Shown here: in pieces, positions 1-11,548 of the stretch
How the letters are laid out: every line of letters starts with the position of its first letter
Numbering within the stretch: position 1 is the stretch's first letter
Source: Paracamarosporium sp. OC-R06-R3
Taxonomy: Eukaryota > Ascomycota > Dothideomycetes > Pleosporales > Didymosphaeriaceae
DNA: 64,000 bases
Direction: 5' to 3'
Assembly: GCA_019828545.1 (NCBI GenBank)
Contig: JACVRA010000050.1
Span: 310,001-374,000, forward strand
The notes under the pieces: generated by a model
Databases searched by the model: none
Told to the model about the DNA's origin: nothing
Seen by the model: only the letters and a program-made list of their open reading frames with translations
Program-made: the position numbers and the translations under genes

Positions 1-947
1 GCCATCACGCAAGCCGGACGTGAACTCGGAATGGGGAGACATGTCTGGACTATTGAGCTCCAGGATGCGTTCGATCTCGCTCGTTTAACCTACATTGGCG
101 CCACCGTATCATGCTTCGCGGCCACCTTTTCCAAAATCTCCTTTGGTGTCACACTACTCCGCCTCACCAAAGGCAAGCTTTATGTATTTATCTGGGTGTG
201 CATAATAGGCCTCTTCATCTTCATGTTACCGTCCGCGTTCCTTTCCTGGATACAATGCCAACCCACCGCGAAACTTTGGAATCCATCGATAGAAGGAACT
301 TGCTGGGGCGGGACAGTAATGAGGGATTACGGCTTCTTCAACGCTGCGTTCTGCGTCACCGTGGATTTTGCGCTCGCTTTGATTCCTTGGAAGCTGTTGT
401 GGGGACTACAACTTCAAACCAAAGAGAAAATCGGTGTAGGCATCGCAATGAGCATGGGGCTGCTTGCGGGAGCCTGTGCCATCATCAAGGGCATATATCT
501 ACAACAGCTCACAGATCCGGATTTCTTCTGTAAGTTTTGTCCACAAGTTTACCAGAAGATGTAACATACTGATCAGCTGTTAAAGACAAAGGGAAAGACG
601 TCACCATATGGACCGCAGTCGAAACAGCGACCGCCATCATCGGTGCATGCATACCCGTGCTTCGCGTCTTCTTCAAAAATACGATGACTTCTCTTCACGA
701 TCGGTATCACCGTACCGAAGAAGGGAGTACCACTATCGCCGTCAGCGCCATAGAAATGTCTGCTGTCCCACTAGAATTCGTCAACAACACGAAGTCTGCC
801 GACACGAGCGTAAGAAGTGTTCCGAGGATGGCAGAGTTCGGTGCTTCGATATCCAATGAACGGGGTGGGATTTTACAAACGAGCACAGTCACGGTAGAGT
901 ATGCATCAACTCCATATAGCAGAGGTGCGGGAGATAGAGATAGGTAA
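1..947 (+). CDS. Rhodopsin-domain (PTH11-like) integral membrane protein, 3' part
   Basis: The reading frame is open from base 1 without a start, so the gene begins upstream of the window. Exons are 1..529 and 577..947; the 47-nt intron joins in phase 1. The visible 299 residues hold several hydrophobic segments, a cysteine-bearing loop after a long membrane span (WIQCQP, then GTCWGG), and the WTAVETATAIIGACIPVLR stretch typical of the last helix of the fungal rhodopsin domain. A hydrophilic Ser/Thr-rich tail of about 75 residues follows, presumably cytoplasmic. The family includes PTH11-like receptors and many plasma-membrane proteins of unknown ligand. Family assignment is confident; the ligand and role are unknown. 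Confidence 0.85.
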
Positions 948-1861
948 TTCATTTCAAACTAATTTCGTTGTAATCAAACAGATTTTTTGTGCAACTCGGA
1001 AACAAGCTTCAATCTGTCGCCGTGTCCTCACCCTCGTAACCAGGTAGCGGGCCAGTCCTAGGTGTGAATAATGACAGGATCCTAAAGACTTCAACAAGCA
1101 AGTACTAGTGATAGTGGAGCGATAATTCATAACAGGAATCGAACGGACGTATTGCAGAAATCAGGCACTATGAACGAAGCTTCATCGCCTTGCGCACATC
1201 AATTATTCCGAACCGCGACGCATTTGAACCAACATTGACAATGCTTGCGACAGTCACCTTACAGCATGAGGGCAATGAGACGCCACAATGAAGCGCATTC
1301 ATAGCACGAGCCCTCTCTTATTCGCATAGCCATAGAAGTCTTGGGATTGGATTGAGAGACCAAGTCGGACAACAGCATCCACCAAACTATATGAACTCAC
1401 CCCAGATGTCTTTGTATGAGTCAAATCAAATCTCGCTTTTTATTGAAACGTATTATACAACTTTGAACAGACGCATGCAGATTCATTGTCAAATGGTCAC
1501 GTGATGTTTTATTCACCATTAGTAACTTGGCATCATTCGATGGCAATACGGCACGAGACACGACGATCATATGGTGAGGTTGCTCCATATGGGAACAATA
1601 TCTCCGTCGCCATTACTCTCTTCAGGTATAGCATGAGTCGTAGATATGATGGTCCACAATTATCCGCCAATAAGGCAAGAGCAACTTGGGAATGCGAAAC
1701 ACGTCAATCCAACTCATTGCAGATTCCAATATATTACTACCTGGGCCACGGACAACGGAATCAGGGTCCGGATGGCTAGCTATAGCAATTTATCTATAAG
1801 TAGCTGCGCCAGTGTTTTGTTATGGCCATAGACTGATATTATAACGTCTCTCAAGAGCATC
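948..1861. other. Intergenic region upstream of the pectate lyase
   Basis: No supported gene. Short open frames (for example 1486..1779) lack coding character. The stretch is moderately AT-rich and should contain the pectate lyase promoter. Confidence 0.6.
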
Positions 1862-3144
1862 ATGTTTCTGCCAAAAACAGTGCTGACCGTCCTTACCGCC
1901 ACTCTTGGTGTGGCTACAGCTGCTTCGATTGATGATGCTTGTACGGTGGGGTACTGTACACTTGGATCTGGGTGCGTTCATTCTTCTTATGATCTGTCCC
2001 TCTTACGTGTTTTGGTTCGGTTCCATTGTTGGTAACCTAAACCTCCAACGTTCCTCAACTCCGCAAATTCTTCATTGCTCTTAATCTCGACTCAATATAT
2101 TTCTCCCTCCTCCACGTTTGAGTGTATTTTTCTCGCTAAGTCCAAGCAGTACAACTGGTGGCAAAGGCGGCTCTACAGTGGTTGTCACCTCACTTGCTGC
2201 ACTTACAAGTGCCGTCGCCGATACCACGCCCCGCATAGTCGTGGTCTCCGGAACCATCAGCGGCGCCGCCAAGGTCCCTGTCGGCTCCAACAAGTCCATC
2301 ATTGGCCGTAACGGCGGCCACCTTGTTGGCATCGGCCTCTTCGTCAACTCTTCTTCGAATGTGATCATAAGGAACACCAAACACTCAAAGGTGCTTGCTA
2401 CGTACGAAGATGCGATCGCAATCAAATACTCCACGAACGTTTGGGTTGACCATGTCGATGTGAGCAACGATCGCGATCATGACAAGGATTATTATGATGG
2501 GCTGATTGATGTTACCCGAGCTTCTGTGAGTCTTGACCCTGAAGTGAAGATGAAGGGTAGAGTCTAACAATAGCCTTTGTAGGACTACGTTACGATCTCA
2601 AATTCGTACCTACATGATCACTGGAAAGGCTCACTTGTAGGCCATAGTGACAACAACCAAGCAGAGGATACCGGACGCCTGTATGTTGTGATCGAACCCT
2701 ATTTCTTTACAAGTCGCTAACTACTTTGTTACCAAACCAGCCATGTCACCTATGCCAACAACCACTTCTACAACCTCTACAGCCGCTGTCCTATGTTCAG
2801 AATCGGAACTGGTCACTTGTTCAATAACTACTATCAGGACCTAGACGATGGTGTCCGAACGCGTGCAGGTGCACAGCTCCTAATCGAGTCTTCGGTAAGT
2901 GTGATGCAGTGTTCTCCAAATGCTTGTATGAACTAACAAAGATGTCAAGGTATTTGAGGGCACGAACGATGCCATCATTGCGAAAAATGGCTATGCTGTC
3001 GTTCGGGATGTGGATCTCGGGCAGGGAACGAACGAAGCACCGACTGGAACGCTGACAAATGTGCCATACTCTTACAGTCTACTCGGAAGTGCAAAGGTCA
3101 AGGCTGCTGTTGTTGGGGTCGCTGGAGCGACATTGACTTTGTAG
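1862..3144 (+). CDS. Secreted pectate lyase, polysaccharide lyase family 1
   Basis: Five exons are inferred: 1862..1971, 2150..2525, 2583..2680, 2741..2894 and 2950..3144, giving 310 residues. The first exon encodes a hydrophobic signal peptide ending near ATAAS. The PL1 landmarks are all present: the WVDHVDVS motif, the SDYVTISNSYLHDHWKGSL strand containing the HDHWK stretch, and RCPMFR, which matches RxPxxR with the catalytic arginine. Length is usual for fungal pectate lyases of the PelB type. The enzyme cleaves polygalacturonate by beta-elimination with calcium outside the cell. Splice sites join in frame and the family fold is continuous across all junctions, so the model is well supported. 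Confidence 0.92.
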
Positions 3145-3399
3145 ATATACAAGCTGACATGAAGACCAATGTGTACGATTCTTGGACTGTCTCTATCACA
3201 AAAATGTGTGACTTACTAGCGCACTAAAGCATTTCTATAGAGTAAAAATGGAAGAAAGGATGCCGGCACTAACTTTTATGAGAAATTCTAAATGCAGCAG
3301 TGCTCTGCTATACTAATGCTACACCTTGAGTCTACGTGCCATCAGTCTCTAACTACCATCTTCAAATCAGACAAAGACTTCCCGCCGTATCTGCAACAA

Positions 3400-4683
3400 T
3401 CATAGCAGGACCGCCATTCCTTGAGCAGAACTGCTCGCGAACCCCTCAAGACTGAAATGCTGTGCTTGTTTCGCCGAGCCTTGACCCCCCGAAACATCCA
3501 AAACAGTTATCGCCGCGTTAGTAGTCCCGTTCCCTGGCGACAAAGCATACACAAAGCTACCGGCGCTTCTCAAGTCTACAAGTCCCAGATCACCGTTCGC
3601 CGATAGATCGATTACTTTGATAACGCTAGCATCTTCTAGACTCATCTCCACAATACGATCAACGGCGACATCGGTGACAAAGGCGGAATTTGTGGCGAGT
3701 GAAATTGTCGACCAGCATGTTGCCATTTGGCCATCAATCTTTTGCAGGTGTGTCGCTGTAGCTTGCCCTCCCTGATCAACTGATAGAATTGCAGCGCCGA
3801 AGGAAGCATCAGTGGTAAAGAGAGAGTTGGTGCCGCCTGATATAGGAACTGTGCCGAAGAGGACTGCTGTCCCGTTCGGTGAGCTGCGCACGCCCTGTGC
3901 AGAAAGAGTCGATCGGTGACGCCAACTGCAGTCGACCTCAAATACCGATAGGTAGCCTGTTTTGTTGGCCATTGGATCACCCTTCACTGTCGTGAAGAGT
4001 TTCGTCTCGTCGGCCGAGAAGAATGTCTGCGACACGGTGTTGAAGGGACCGGACGGTGGCGTAGACTGGCCGAGATCGAATGGACGAAGCTCATCCATGG
4101 GTCCTAAACCTCGGTGGGAGAAGGACGCGCATGATATTCCGGCTACGGCTCCAGTAGTGCCAACGCACACGAGATTATTCTTTGTGGATACAGCGACCGT
4201 ATTAGGAAATTCTCCAGGAACAGCAACGGGCTGGCCGACAACAGTTAGGCAAGTTGGGTCGGTGGGCGATATGGTCAGCATAGTCAAGGTGTTCGAGCCA
4301 GCATTCACGGCGAAGATATTCTGTGATGTGATCAGTATCCACAACATGCGTCACGATGTGATTCTACCTACATTACCGACAAGGGCGAGTGAGGACTGGC
4401 TGACTAGAGCATCAGGAAGTCCGGGTTGTCCAGTAGCTCCATTGATGTGGACTGATCCAGCACCTCCAGTTTTGGTCGAGGTTCCAGCTGAGAGGCTCCC
4501 ATTCCTTCCTATTGGCAATGCCACGACTGCATTCTCTACTTCATTGGTGATGAAGTAGACGGCTTTTCCAACACTAGATTTGCGATTCCAAGTCGTGCCA
4601 CTCGGTGCAGATGGAGCAGCATTTCCAAAGGTTGCTAAGGTAGCAACAAATGGCAGTATGAGTGTTGCTGGAAGTACAGTCAT
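3400..4683 (-). CDS. Secreted lactonase-like beta-propeller protein
   Basis: Two exons (4372..4683 and 3400..4320, 51-nt intron, phase 0) encode 410 residues. The N-terminus is a signal peptide ending near GNAAPSAPS. The frame contains NEVENAVVALPIGRNGSLS and then FAVNAGSNTLTMLTI, repeating blade-like units characteristic of the fungal proteins often labelled 3-carboxymuconate cyclase or 6-phosphogluconolactonase-like seven-bladed propellers. Several NxT/S sites agree with secretion. Gene models of this family in fungi have no proven substrate, so the enzymatic label is only by fold. It lies tail-to-tail with the pectate lyase, 255 bp away. Confidence 0.82.
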
Positions 4684-5421
4684 GGTGCAAGTGGGCTTGA
4701 ATCGAGCGATTTTCGGAAACAGAGAATTAATGATTCCAAACGAATGAGAATGAGAAGATGTAGTGAACCGGATTTGAGCTCTTGTACCTGCGTGTACGAT
4801 TCCTAAATACTCTGCCCTAGATGCTGATTGTATATGCAGTCCTCAACTAACACCTTTGCCATAGCCTTGATTATCCTATCATTGTTTCCAAAACAAGTAA
4901 TGAATATTCTCCGTGCATCACGCAGAAACGAGGGGCCGTTTTTTTCCCTATCCATTGACGGAGTATAACAGCCAAGAGTGACACCTGAGGCAGGACAGCT
5001 GTTTGAGTCGTCTTCGCAAGGGCTCGACAATTAAGCGAAAAGGGAGATTGATTCCAAAACACCATTCCTAAAGAAGATCCGGAGGACCGTGCTCCATAAG
5101 CCCTAATTGGGCTGTCAAAATTGGGGCTAAGTAATCATATCCCAGGGGCGATTTGCGGACCCCGAGCCAATGGGAACCGTGGGCACTTCAGCTTGCTGAT
5201 GGTTTGGTTTTCAGCCGCATTGTCAGCCACTCGTAAGACAATTTGTTGAAACTGGTTTGAGACGCTTCGAAATACGCCTAGACGTTCATAGTTTTTGCAC
5301 GCTTGTGCTAACAACAGTTCGGTAATTTGATCACTCTAACATCGAAAGCCCGTCACTCACTCACTAATCGGATTCCAAACACTGGAGTTCAGACTATCGA
5401 GTCGCATCCGACACGTGCATC
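4684..5421. other. Divergent intergenic region (propeller protein / bZIP)
   Basis: No supported gene. It lies between two divergently transcribed starts and should hold both promoters. The small minus-strand frames at 4803..5065 have no recognisable content. Confidence 0.6.
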
Positions 5422-6839
5422 ATGAAATTTACATTCAAGCCATTCAAAGGGCAGAAGGAATCTTCTACAGGTATGATGTTCTCTTATTCTCAGTTTTTCC
5501 CTTTCGGCACCTAAGTGCATGAGCACGTTACGGAGTGTGCTAGCCCGCATATATATCACCGCGCAAAGAAGGTTGCGCGAACATAATTCGAGATATTGTT
5601 ATGAATATTTACCTAGCATGGTGTCCATGTATTAAAGGGCTTGCGAGGTCTGCATGAGCCAATTGAATAACGACGTCTGGATTCTAGACCCAATCACTAC
5701 CGACAACGCACAGAGCCCCTACCAGAGGCGCAGAGAACAAGTCCGCCGTGCCCAAAAGTACGTTTTCCTATCATGACTTATACTGCTACTGACACTAGGC
5801 ATAAGAACACATCGGGAACGGAAAGAAGCTTACATAAAGTCGCTCGAGACTGAGGTCACACAGCTGCGCGCCAATGAAGCAAGACTGTTCCAAGAAACAA
5901 AGACGTTGTATGCTGAGATTACTGTAATGAGGACCTTGTTAGAAAGTAACGGTATCCCACTTCCACCCGGTCTGCCACGAGGTCCGGCAGATGTCGAAGC
6001 AGAACCAAGAAGCGAAGAGGTGTTTGAGTTCAGCATTCCAAAGAAAGCGGTCAAGCACCAACAGGAACGCATATATATCAGGAGGCAGGTTCAACATGGA
6101 GGCGACAAAGGACATGATAAAGTCGCCAGCTCCCATGCTCATCCATCTCGTATGTCATCCGTAAACTGTCTCCGTAACCGCAAATGGTCCTGTATCCTGA
6201 CGCTGCCAGCTCCTCAACCTGAAGTTGCACCACCGATCCTTGACACTTCATTGCATAACCCACACAAGGCTTTGATCAGTAAGCTCGATCCAACAGCTAT
6301 CGGCATGGATTTCATCTTGAGGTACACAAGCCCCTTTCACGTATATGCATAATCCACTAATTCCGGTGTCTAGTCTTGAAGCACCGTGTCTAGGACATAT
6401 ACCAAAGACTCAAGAACAGCTAACATCTCCGTCGCCATCCGGCCATGCACTGATGGCTAGTACGACCTTGCTTCACCATTACCACCCGTCCCCTACCACC
6501 CAAGACCGATTTCCAAACCCCACATGGACAGTGCCTGAATCGGGTGTTGAACATCTCCTCGCGCTCGCAAGTAGCATACCGCTAGATGGCGAGATAACAC
6601 CAGTACAAGCGTGGGACCAGGTTCGAAAGCATCCACAGTATGGAAGTCTTGATAGTGCGCGGCTAGAGAAGTTGAAAACGACTTTGTTGTTGCATGTGAA
6701 GTGTTATGGGTAAGAAACTACTACACAAAGATTGAAACATTACATTGGCTAATTCCTACGCAGCTTTGGCAGTGTTGTTTCTCAGGATGTTTTCGAGGAT
6801 GCAGTTTTAGATACTTTTGTAGTCGAAGACATCGTCTAA
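5422..6839 (+). CDS. bZIP transcription factor with atypical basic region
   Basis: Six exons are inferred: 5422..5470, 5688..5757, 5806..6149, 6210..6321, 6374..6709 and 6764..6839; all junctions keep frame. The basic region reads RREQVRRAQKTHRERKEAYI and continues into a leucine zipper-like heptad stretch (SLETEVTQLRANEARLF). This resembles fungal AP-1-like bZIPs, but the invariant asparagine of the basic region is valine. The C-terminal half carries the conserved block LDPTAIGMDF...LEAPCLGHI and ends with a helix-rich segment (IPLDGEITPVQAWD, LLLHVKCYGFG) that recurs in this fungal bZIP group. It is probably a nuclear DNA-binding regulator; its targets are unknown. Confidence 0.82.
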
Positions 6840-7354
6840 TTGGAAGGGCTAGATCGAACCTTTGTGTCCGTATTCTCTGTCCAGCTCTTCATGGTTTGCG
6901 GTTCATAATGCTGAAAGGATGGATTGTCACGTGGCAGAGTAACTCGCCATTCAAACTTGTAATCCAGAAACCAGTGATTATGGCGGCCCACTTGATGGTA
7001 GCGTACCACAGGTAGCAGGCGTGCGGTTTGTCTTTTCCGCAGATGAGAAGAAGGTTGACGCTCGCATTTGCCTCGGCTTCCCCAGAGTCGAATGGCCCGT
7101 GCGCAATCTGGCGTGCCACCTCGCCAGCCTCACCAGACTCGACATGCGACACTTTTGCACGCATCTGGATCAAATCTAATTACCCGCTACGCTCATACCT
7201 CGCGCCGTATTTGCTTCAATTGGGCCGATTACCCTTTTTCAACGAGACCTTGCACCACGTGGTGACATCATCTCCCCTCGCGTGCAGGCGCGTGCAGTCG
7301 CCCATCCCCGCGCTCCGCATCTAAGACCGGGGTATAGCTACATCGTCGGGCAGG
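6840..7354. other. Intergenic region upstream of PEX3
   Basis: No supported gene. Open frames on both strands here (6889..7324) overlap one another and show no domain. The last 150 bases are GC-rich and probably contain the PEX3 promoter and leader. Confidence 0.55.
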
Positions 7355-9088
7355 ATGATAGCTGCATCGCGCCGTTGGCTTCGTCGCAATCGAACCAACT
7401 TCGCCATAGGCGCTGGCGTCTTGGGCGCCGGATACCTGGCAGGGCAGTATGCGCTCGGGAAGCTATCGGAAGCGCGCCAGCGCATGAGCGACGAGCGCAT
7501 CGCGAAGGAGAAGTAAGACATCCGATCCAGAGGACACGGGTATCGCTAATGATGCAGCCTACGCCGCCGCTTCGAGCAGAACCAAGAGGACTGCACCTTC
7601 ACGGTGCTCGCCATTCTGCCCACCGCCACCGAGAACCTCCTAGACGCCGTCCCCGTCGAGCAAGTGCTGGAAGAGTTGCAGAAACAGAAGGCCGAAAGGC
7701 TAGCTAGGAGTGTAGGCCCGAGCGAGATCGCAAGCACAGCACCGCCGAGTGTCGCGGATACTGCAGAAGATGATACCAAGAGCTCCAGCTTCCAGAGCGA
7801 GAGCTACGTGCATGCCAGCCAGATAACGGGCGAGGGCGAAAGCACAACAGGCAGTGTGGAAGGTAGCGCTGAGTCGGCAGAGCGCAAGAGCAAAAGAAGC
7901 AAGGCTCAGTTATGGAGCGAGATGAAGATAAGCTGTAAGTACCACGAGGAGCTGCGGTGTACCCGATACCAGCTGACCGCCACAGCCATAACACGTGCTT
8001 TCACGCTTCTCTATACATTGTCTCTTCTCACCCTTCTGACCCGCATCCAACTGAACCTCCTCGGCCGCCGCAACTACCTCGCCTCCGTCGTGACCCTTGC
8101 CTCCCCACCTCCGGCGAACCAAGAATCGCGGATAAACCTCGAGAACCACGACGATGACAACTTCGAGCAGGCATACGGTAACGACTTTGAGACGAATCGA
8201 AGATACCTAAGTCTAAGTTGGTGGCTGCTGCACAAAGGGTGTCTGAACTTGATGGAGAAAGTGCGGGTCGCTGTCAAAGAAGTGTTTGGCACACTGAACC
8301 CGCGGGAAGAGATCACCATCGAAAAGCTTTCCGAGCTTACCCTAGAGGTCCGGAAGAAGGTCGAGGGTGCGACCGAGGAAGAAAGAAGGTAAGTTTGAGC
8401 CTTCTCTGCCCACCTGCATCCCACTAACTGCCGTAGAACTTGCAAGTGGCTGCCATATCTCCTCCCTACCCAAGATCAGGAAGACTACGTCCTGCGCGAA
8501 AGCGGAATGACAACCTCTGAAGAGGCACCCTCTCCTACTACAACAGCCTCTCTCCGCCGCCTCATTGACGAGACCTCCGACCTCATCGACTCGCCCGCCT
8601 TCACCCATGTGCTTACCCGCCTCCTCGACGCCGCTTTCTCACACCTCATCGATGTCAAGATCTCCCAGCTCTCGTATAAGATTCCACCCATCTCCGAGAG
8701 CTCCGCGCGCGTTCAGGAAATAGTGGGCAGCGATGTAAAGGCCAAAGTCGCCAGCTCGCTTGCTGTCTTTTGTAGACAAGCACACAACATTGGAACCGGG
8801 GCGAACAACGAGTATCTTGCGGCTATCGAGCAGGTGCGCGACCTAGAAGCTTTCGCTGCAGTCGTGTACTCGAGCAATTTCGAAGTCGAATCGCCAGATT
8901 TCACAGCAACCCGACCCACAACTATTGTAGAAGAGAGCAACAGGACAAGTCTAGCTACTACAGTTGGTGTAGATCCCCTTGCACCAGGATTTAGTCAACC
9001 CGGGACTGCGAGAGAAAGCGTGGCCGATCCTAAATTTGAAAGCGCATGGGATAAAGCGTTGGCGAAAGAGGATGGAAAGACTTTCTGA
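7355..9088 (+). CDS. PEX3: Peroxin-3, peroxisomal membrane biogenesis factor
   Basis: Four exons (7355..7512, 7558..7934, 7986..8388, 8437..9088) encode 529 residues. The N-terminus has the PEX3 layout: a short basic head (RRWLRRNRTN), one membrane segment (FAIGAGVLGAGYLAGQYAL), then the conserved LRRRFEQNQEDCTFTVLA block. Later landmarks are the aromatic/leucine segment TLLTRIQLNLLGRRNYL, SLSWWLLHKG and a C-terminal helical domain. PEX3 anchors in the peroxisomal membrane and docks PEX19, which delivers peroxisomal membrane proteins. An acidic Ser/Thr-rich insertion around residues 120-170 is common in fungal homologues. The assignment is firm. Confidence 0.93.
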
Positions 9089-9515
9089 GAAGATCGCGCA
9101 AGCGTATATATACCATGTTGCGTTAATGAGACTTCTTGTATAGTACGGTCAAGCCTGGATGGCTTGGGTTAGGCCAGTGGGTGGATAAATGGGATGAAAG
9201 ATACCCGCACACAGCTGCTTCTAATGAGATATGTCCATGAAACGAAACAGACTGAAACATTTCCGCTCCTACTGAAGCTCAATGCCTTTAATGTTGGGGA
9301 CTCCACCATATGCCAACGATGCGCTAACACGTGAGCAGGCGAGTCAATGACGTCAGATCGTGTTCTCAAGAAACCTTTGCACGCATCACCTTTACGTGAG
9401 ATTTGTTCTAGAAATACCCAAGACAGTGATTTCCTTCTGGGTCTCGTCACTTACAAAGTTCAAAGGACACAACTCGCTGCAGACTTTCCATCAGGCTTTG
9501 CAAACGACAACCAAC
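9089..9515. other. Intergenic region between PEX3 and GT8 gene
   Basis: No separate gene is seen. An upstream in-frame ATG at 9360 would add 52 residues to the next gene, but these look like leader sequence rather than protein. Confidence 0.55.
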
Positions 9516-10802
9516 ATGGGCACCAAAGAAAGAGATAGCAATGGCATTAACGCATACGCAACATTGCTAACGCGACCGAGCTACCTTGCCGGTGCGCTCC
9601 TCCTCGCGTATACACTTCACAAGCATTCGCCCAGCACACCCCTCATAATTCTATATACGCCAGAGACAATGCCGGAGCCCACGATAAATGCCTTACGTTC
9701 CGACGAACAATACTCAAATACCATTTTCCATCCTGTAGATCACCTCCGTCTACCTACTTCCTCAGATGATGGCGACCATGGCATGGTCGCCGAGCGCTTC
9801 ATCGACACCTGGACGAAACTCCGTGTCTTCGAAGTACTACAGGTAGAAGAAAAGAAGGTGAAGAGACTATGTTTCTTGGACGCGGATATGATGATTTTCA
9901 AGGATCCTTCGCCGTACATTTTCAATACAGAGAACGACGCGTATCTATCTGCCGGTGACGGCATGAGGATGTGCGCAACGCACATTTGCGTGTGCAACCT
10001 AGACCACGACTCCTGGGCTCCGGCGTCTTGGGTGCCGGAGAACTGCGCGCATACGCATGTTAAGGGACCGGATGATATACTTGAGGTTAAGAGCGAGCCG
10101 AGTACAATGGGTGAGATGAACACAGGGACGTTCGTATTCCATCCCTCGTCGGAGATGCAGTCTTTCGTCTTCAACAGGTTCAAAGATACTCCACCTAAGG
10201 AGCTGAGGAAATTGAAGTTCCCGGACCAAGATTTTCTGAATATAGTGTTTGGGGGCAGGTGGAAGAGTCTGAGTTGGCGCACCAACGCGCTTAAAACGTG
10301 GCGGTACTGGCATGAGAATATGTGGAGGGATGAAGAGGTTGCGGTGCTGCATTACATCGTTGATAAGCCATGGGCTGCGCGAGTCGGCACCGATGCTTCT
10401 GGCAAGAAGGTCGCAGGGTACAAGGGTGACGACGGAGAGACGCATAGTTGGTGGTGGGACAATTTCGAACGGTTCACGAAAGAACGTAAGCAACAAGGCG
10501 AGACCGAAGTCCTGGAAATAGTGGAGAAATACGTCGCGAGTGTGGACGGGAAGGACAACGAGGAGATGCGTGCTGTGGGCGGTGGGGCACAGGATTATGC
10601 GAAGAAATGGAAGAATGGCAAACCTACTGGTGATGGTAAGGGGGATAATGATACGACTCCTAATGATCAGCAGGAAGGGAATGAGGATATGATCGCCAAT
10701 CCGAACAAGAAGCGGGATCCTCCACAGGGACCACATGGGCCGATATTGAGGAAGCCTATGTTAGGTGAGAGGGGGCATGGACCTGTGGTGCGCCAGAAGT
10801 GA
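9516..10802 (+). CDS. Glycosyltransferase family 8 protein (glycogenin/galactinol synthase-like)
   Basis: One exon of 428 residues. The start at 9516 is chosen because it has a good fungal context (CAACATGG) and is followed closely by the conserved INAYATLLTRPSYLAGALLL segment; the upstream ATG at 9360 adds unconserved residues. The metal- and nucleotide-sugar-binding DxD motif is visible in FLDADMMIFKDPS. Further GT8 landmarks are NTGTFVFHPS, FPDQDFLNIVF and the C-terminal HYIVDKPWAAR, which corresponds to HxxxKPW. Such enzymes transfer a hexose from UDP-sugar with retention. The substrate cannot be told. The last 110 residues are a hydrophilic, low-complexity tail. Confidence 0.87.
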   Translation: MGTKERDSNGINAYATLLTRPSYLAGALLLAYTLHKHSPSTPLIILYTPETMPEPTINALRSDEQYSNTIFHPVDHLRLPTSSDDGDHGMVAERFIDTWTKLRVFEVLQVEEKKVKRLCFLDADMMIFKDPSPYIFNTENDAYLSAGDGMRMCATHICVCNLDHDSWAPASWVPENCAHTHVKGPDDILEVKSEPSTMGEMNTGTFVFHPSSEMQSFVFNRFKDTPPKELRKLKFPDQDFLNIVFGGRWKSLSWRTNALKTWRYWHENMWRDEEVAVLHYIVDKPWAARVGTDASGKKVAGYKGDDGETHSWWWDNFERFTKERKQQGETEVLEIVEKYVASVDGKDNEEMRAVGGGAQDYAKKWKNGKPTGDGKGDNDTTPNDQQEGNEDMIANPNKKRDPPQGPHGPILRKPMLGERGHGPVVRQK

Positions 10803-11548
10803 GCATTTCTACCACGCGTTCATATATAAGAAAGAAAGAGTACGCATTCACAAACCCTCTTCTAGACCTGTACATTAGAACCAATATAGATACTTCATTG
10901 AGAACAACCGTAGCACTGCATTTAGATCCACGCTAGGAAAGCGCTCAGATGAACAGGATGTTAGTTGGGTGACTCCACAGAGGCTCCATATTACCTCGTC
11001 GTCCTACAATATCGAGGACAAGTTCTCTTGATTGGGGACTGTTATTGGGGACTGTCCCTTTAGGATACTATCAAGCTGTGTTGAAGCATACTCAGGTTTC
11101 CAATGAACTGCCTTCAGAGGTTTCTTGAACATGTTGTAAGGTCATATATTAGACTTCACGAAAAACACCATCACCGACACCTCAAACGTCATGTGTCCAC
11201 GAATATCATACGTGTATTATCGAAGTAGGAAAACCACGAGGTAACAGCCACTCAGGACTGACGCGTTTCAACTTCGTTAACCAGCAGCGCATCAAGCAAA
11301 CTGGTTGCCGTAATCAGCCAAAAACCACGCTACCTCCTACAAATCTTAACCGTGTGTACGCACCCATCCTCGTAAGGCAGGAAAATTTGAAAGACACCCA
11401 GCTTCATCCGTTCAAATAGCCCTACACCAGGCCCAAGGCCACTTCTTACCGCGCGTATTCGATGCCAAGCTGTCGATTGGGTAGTACGCCCTGAATACTA
11501 GAAGAAGTAGTTCATCATCTCTAACCAATCTCCAAGCCCCACGAGGAT
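10803..11548. other. Intergenic region, convergent gene ends
   Basis: No supported gene. It holds the 3' ends of two convergent genes and no repeat that I can see. Confidence 0.55.
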
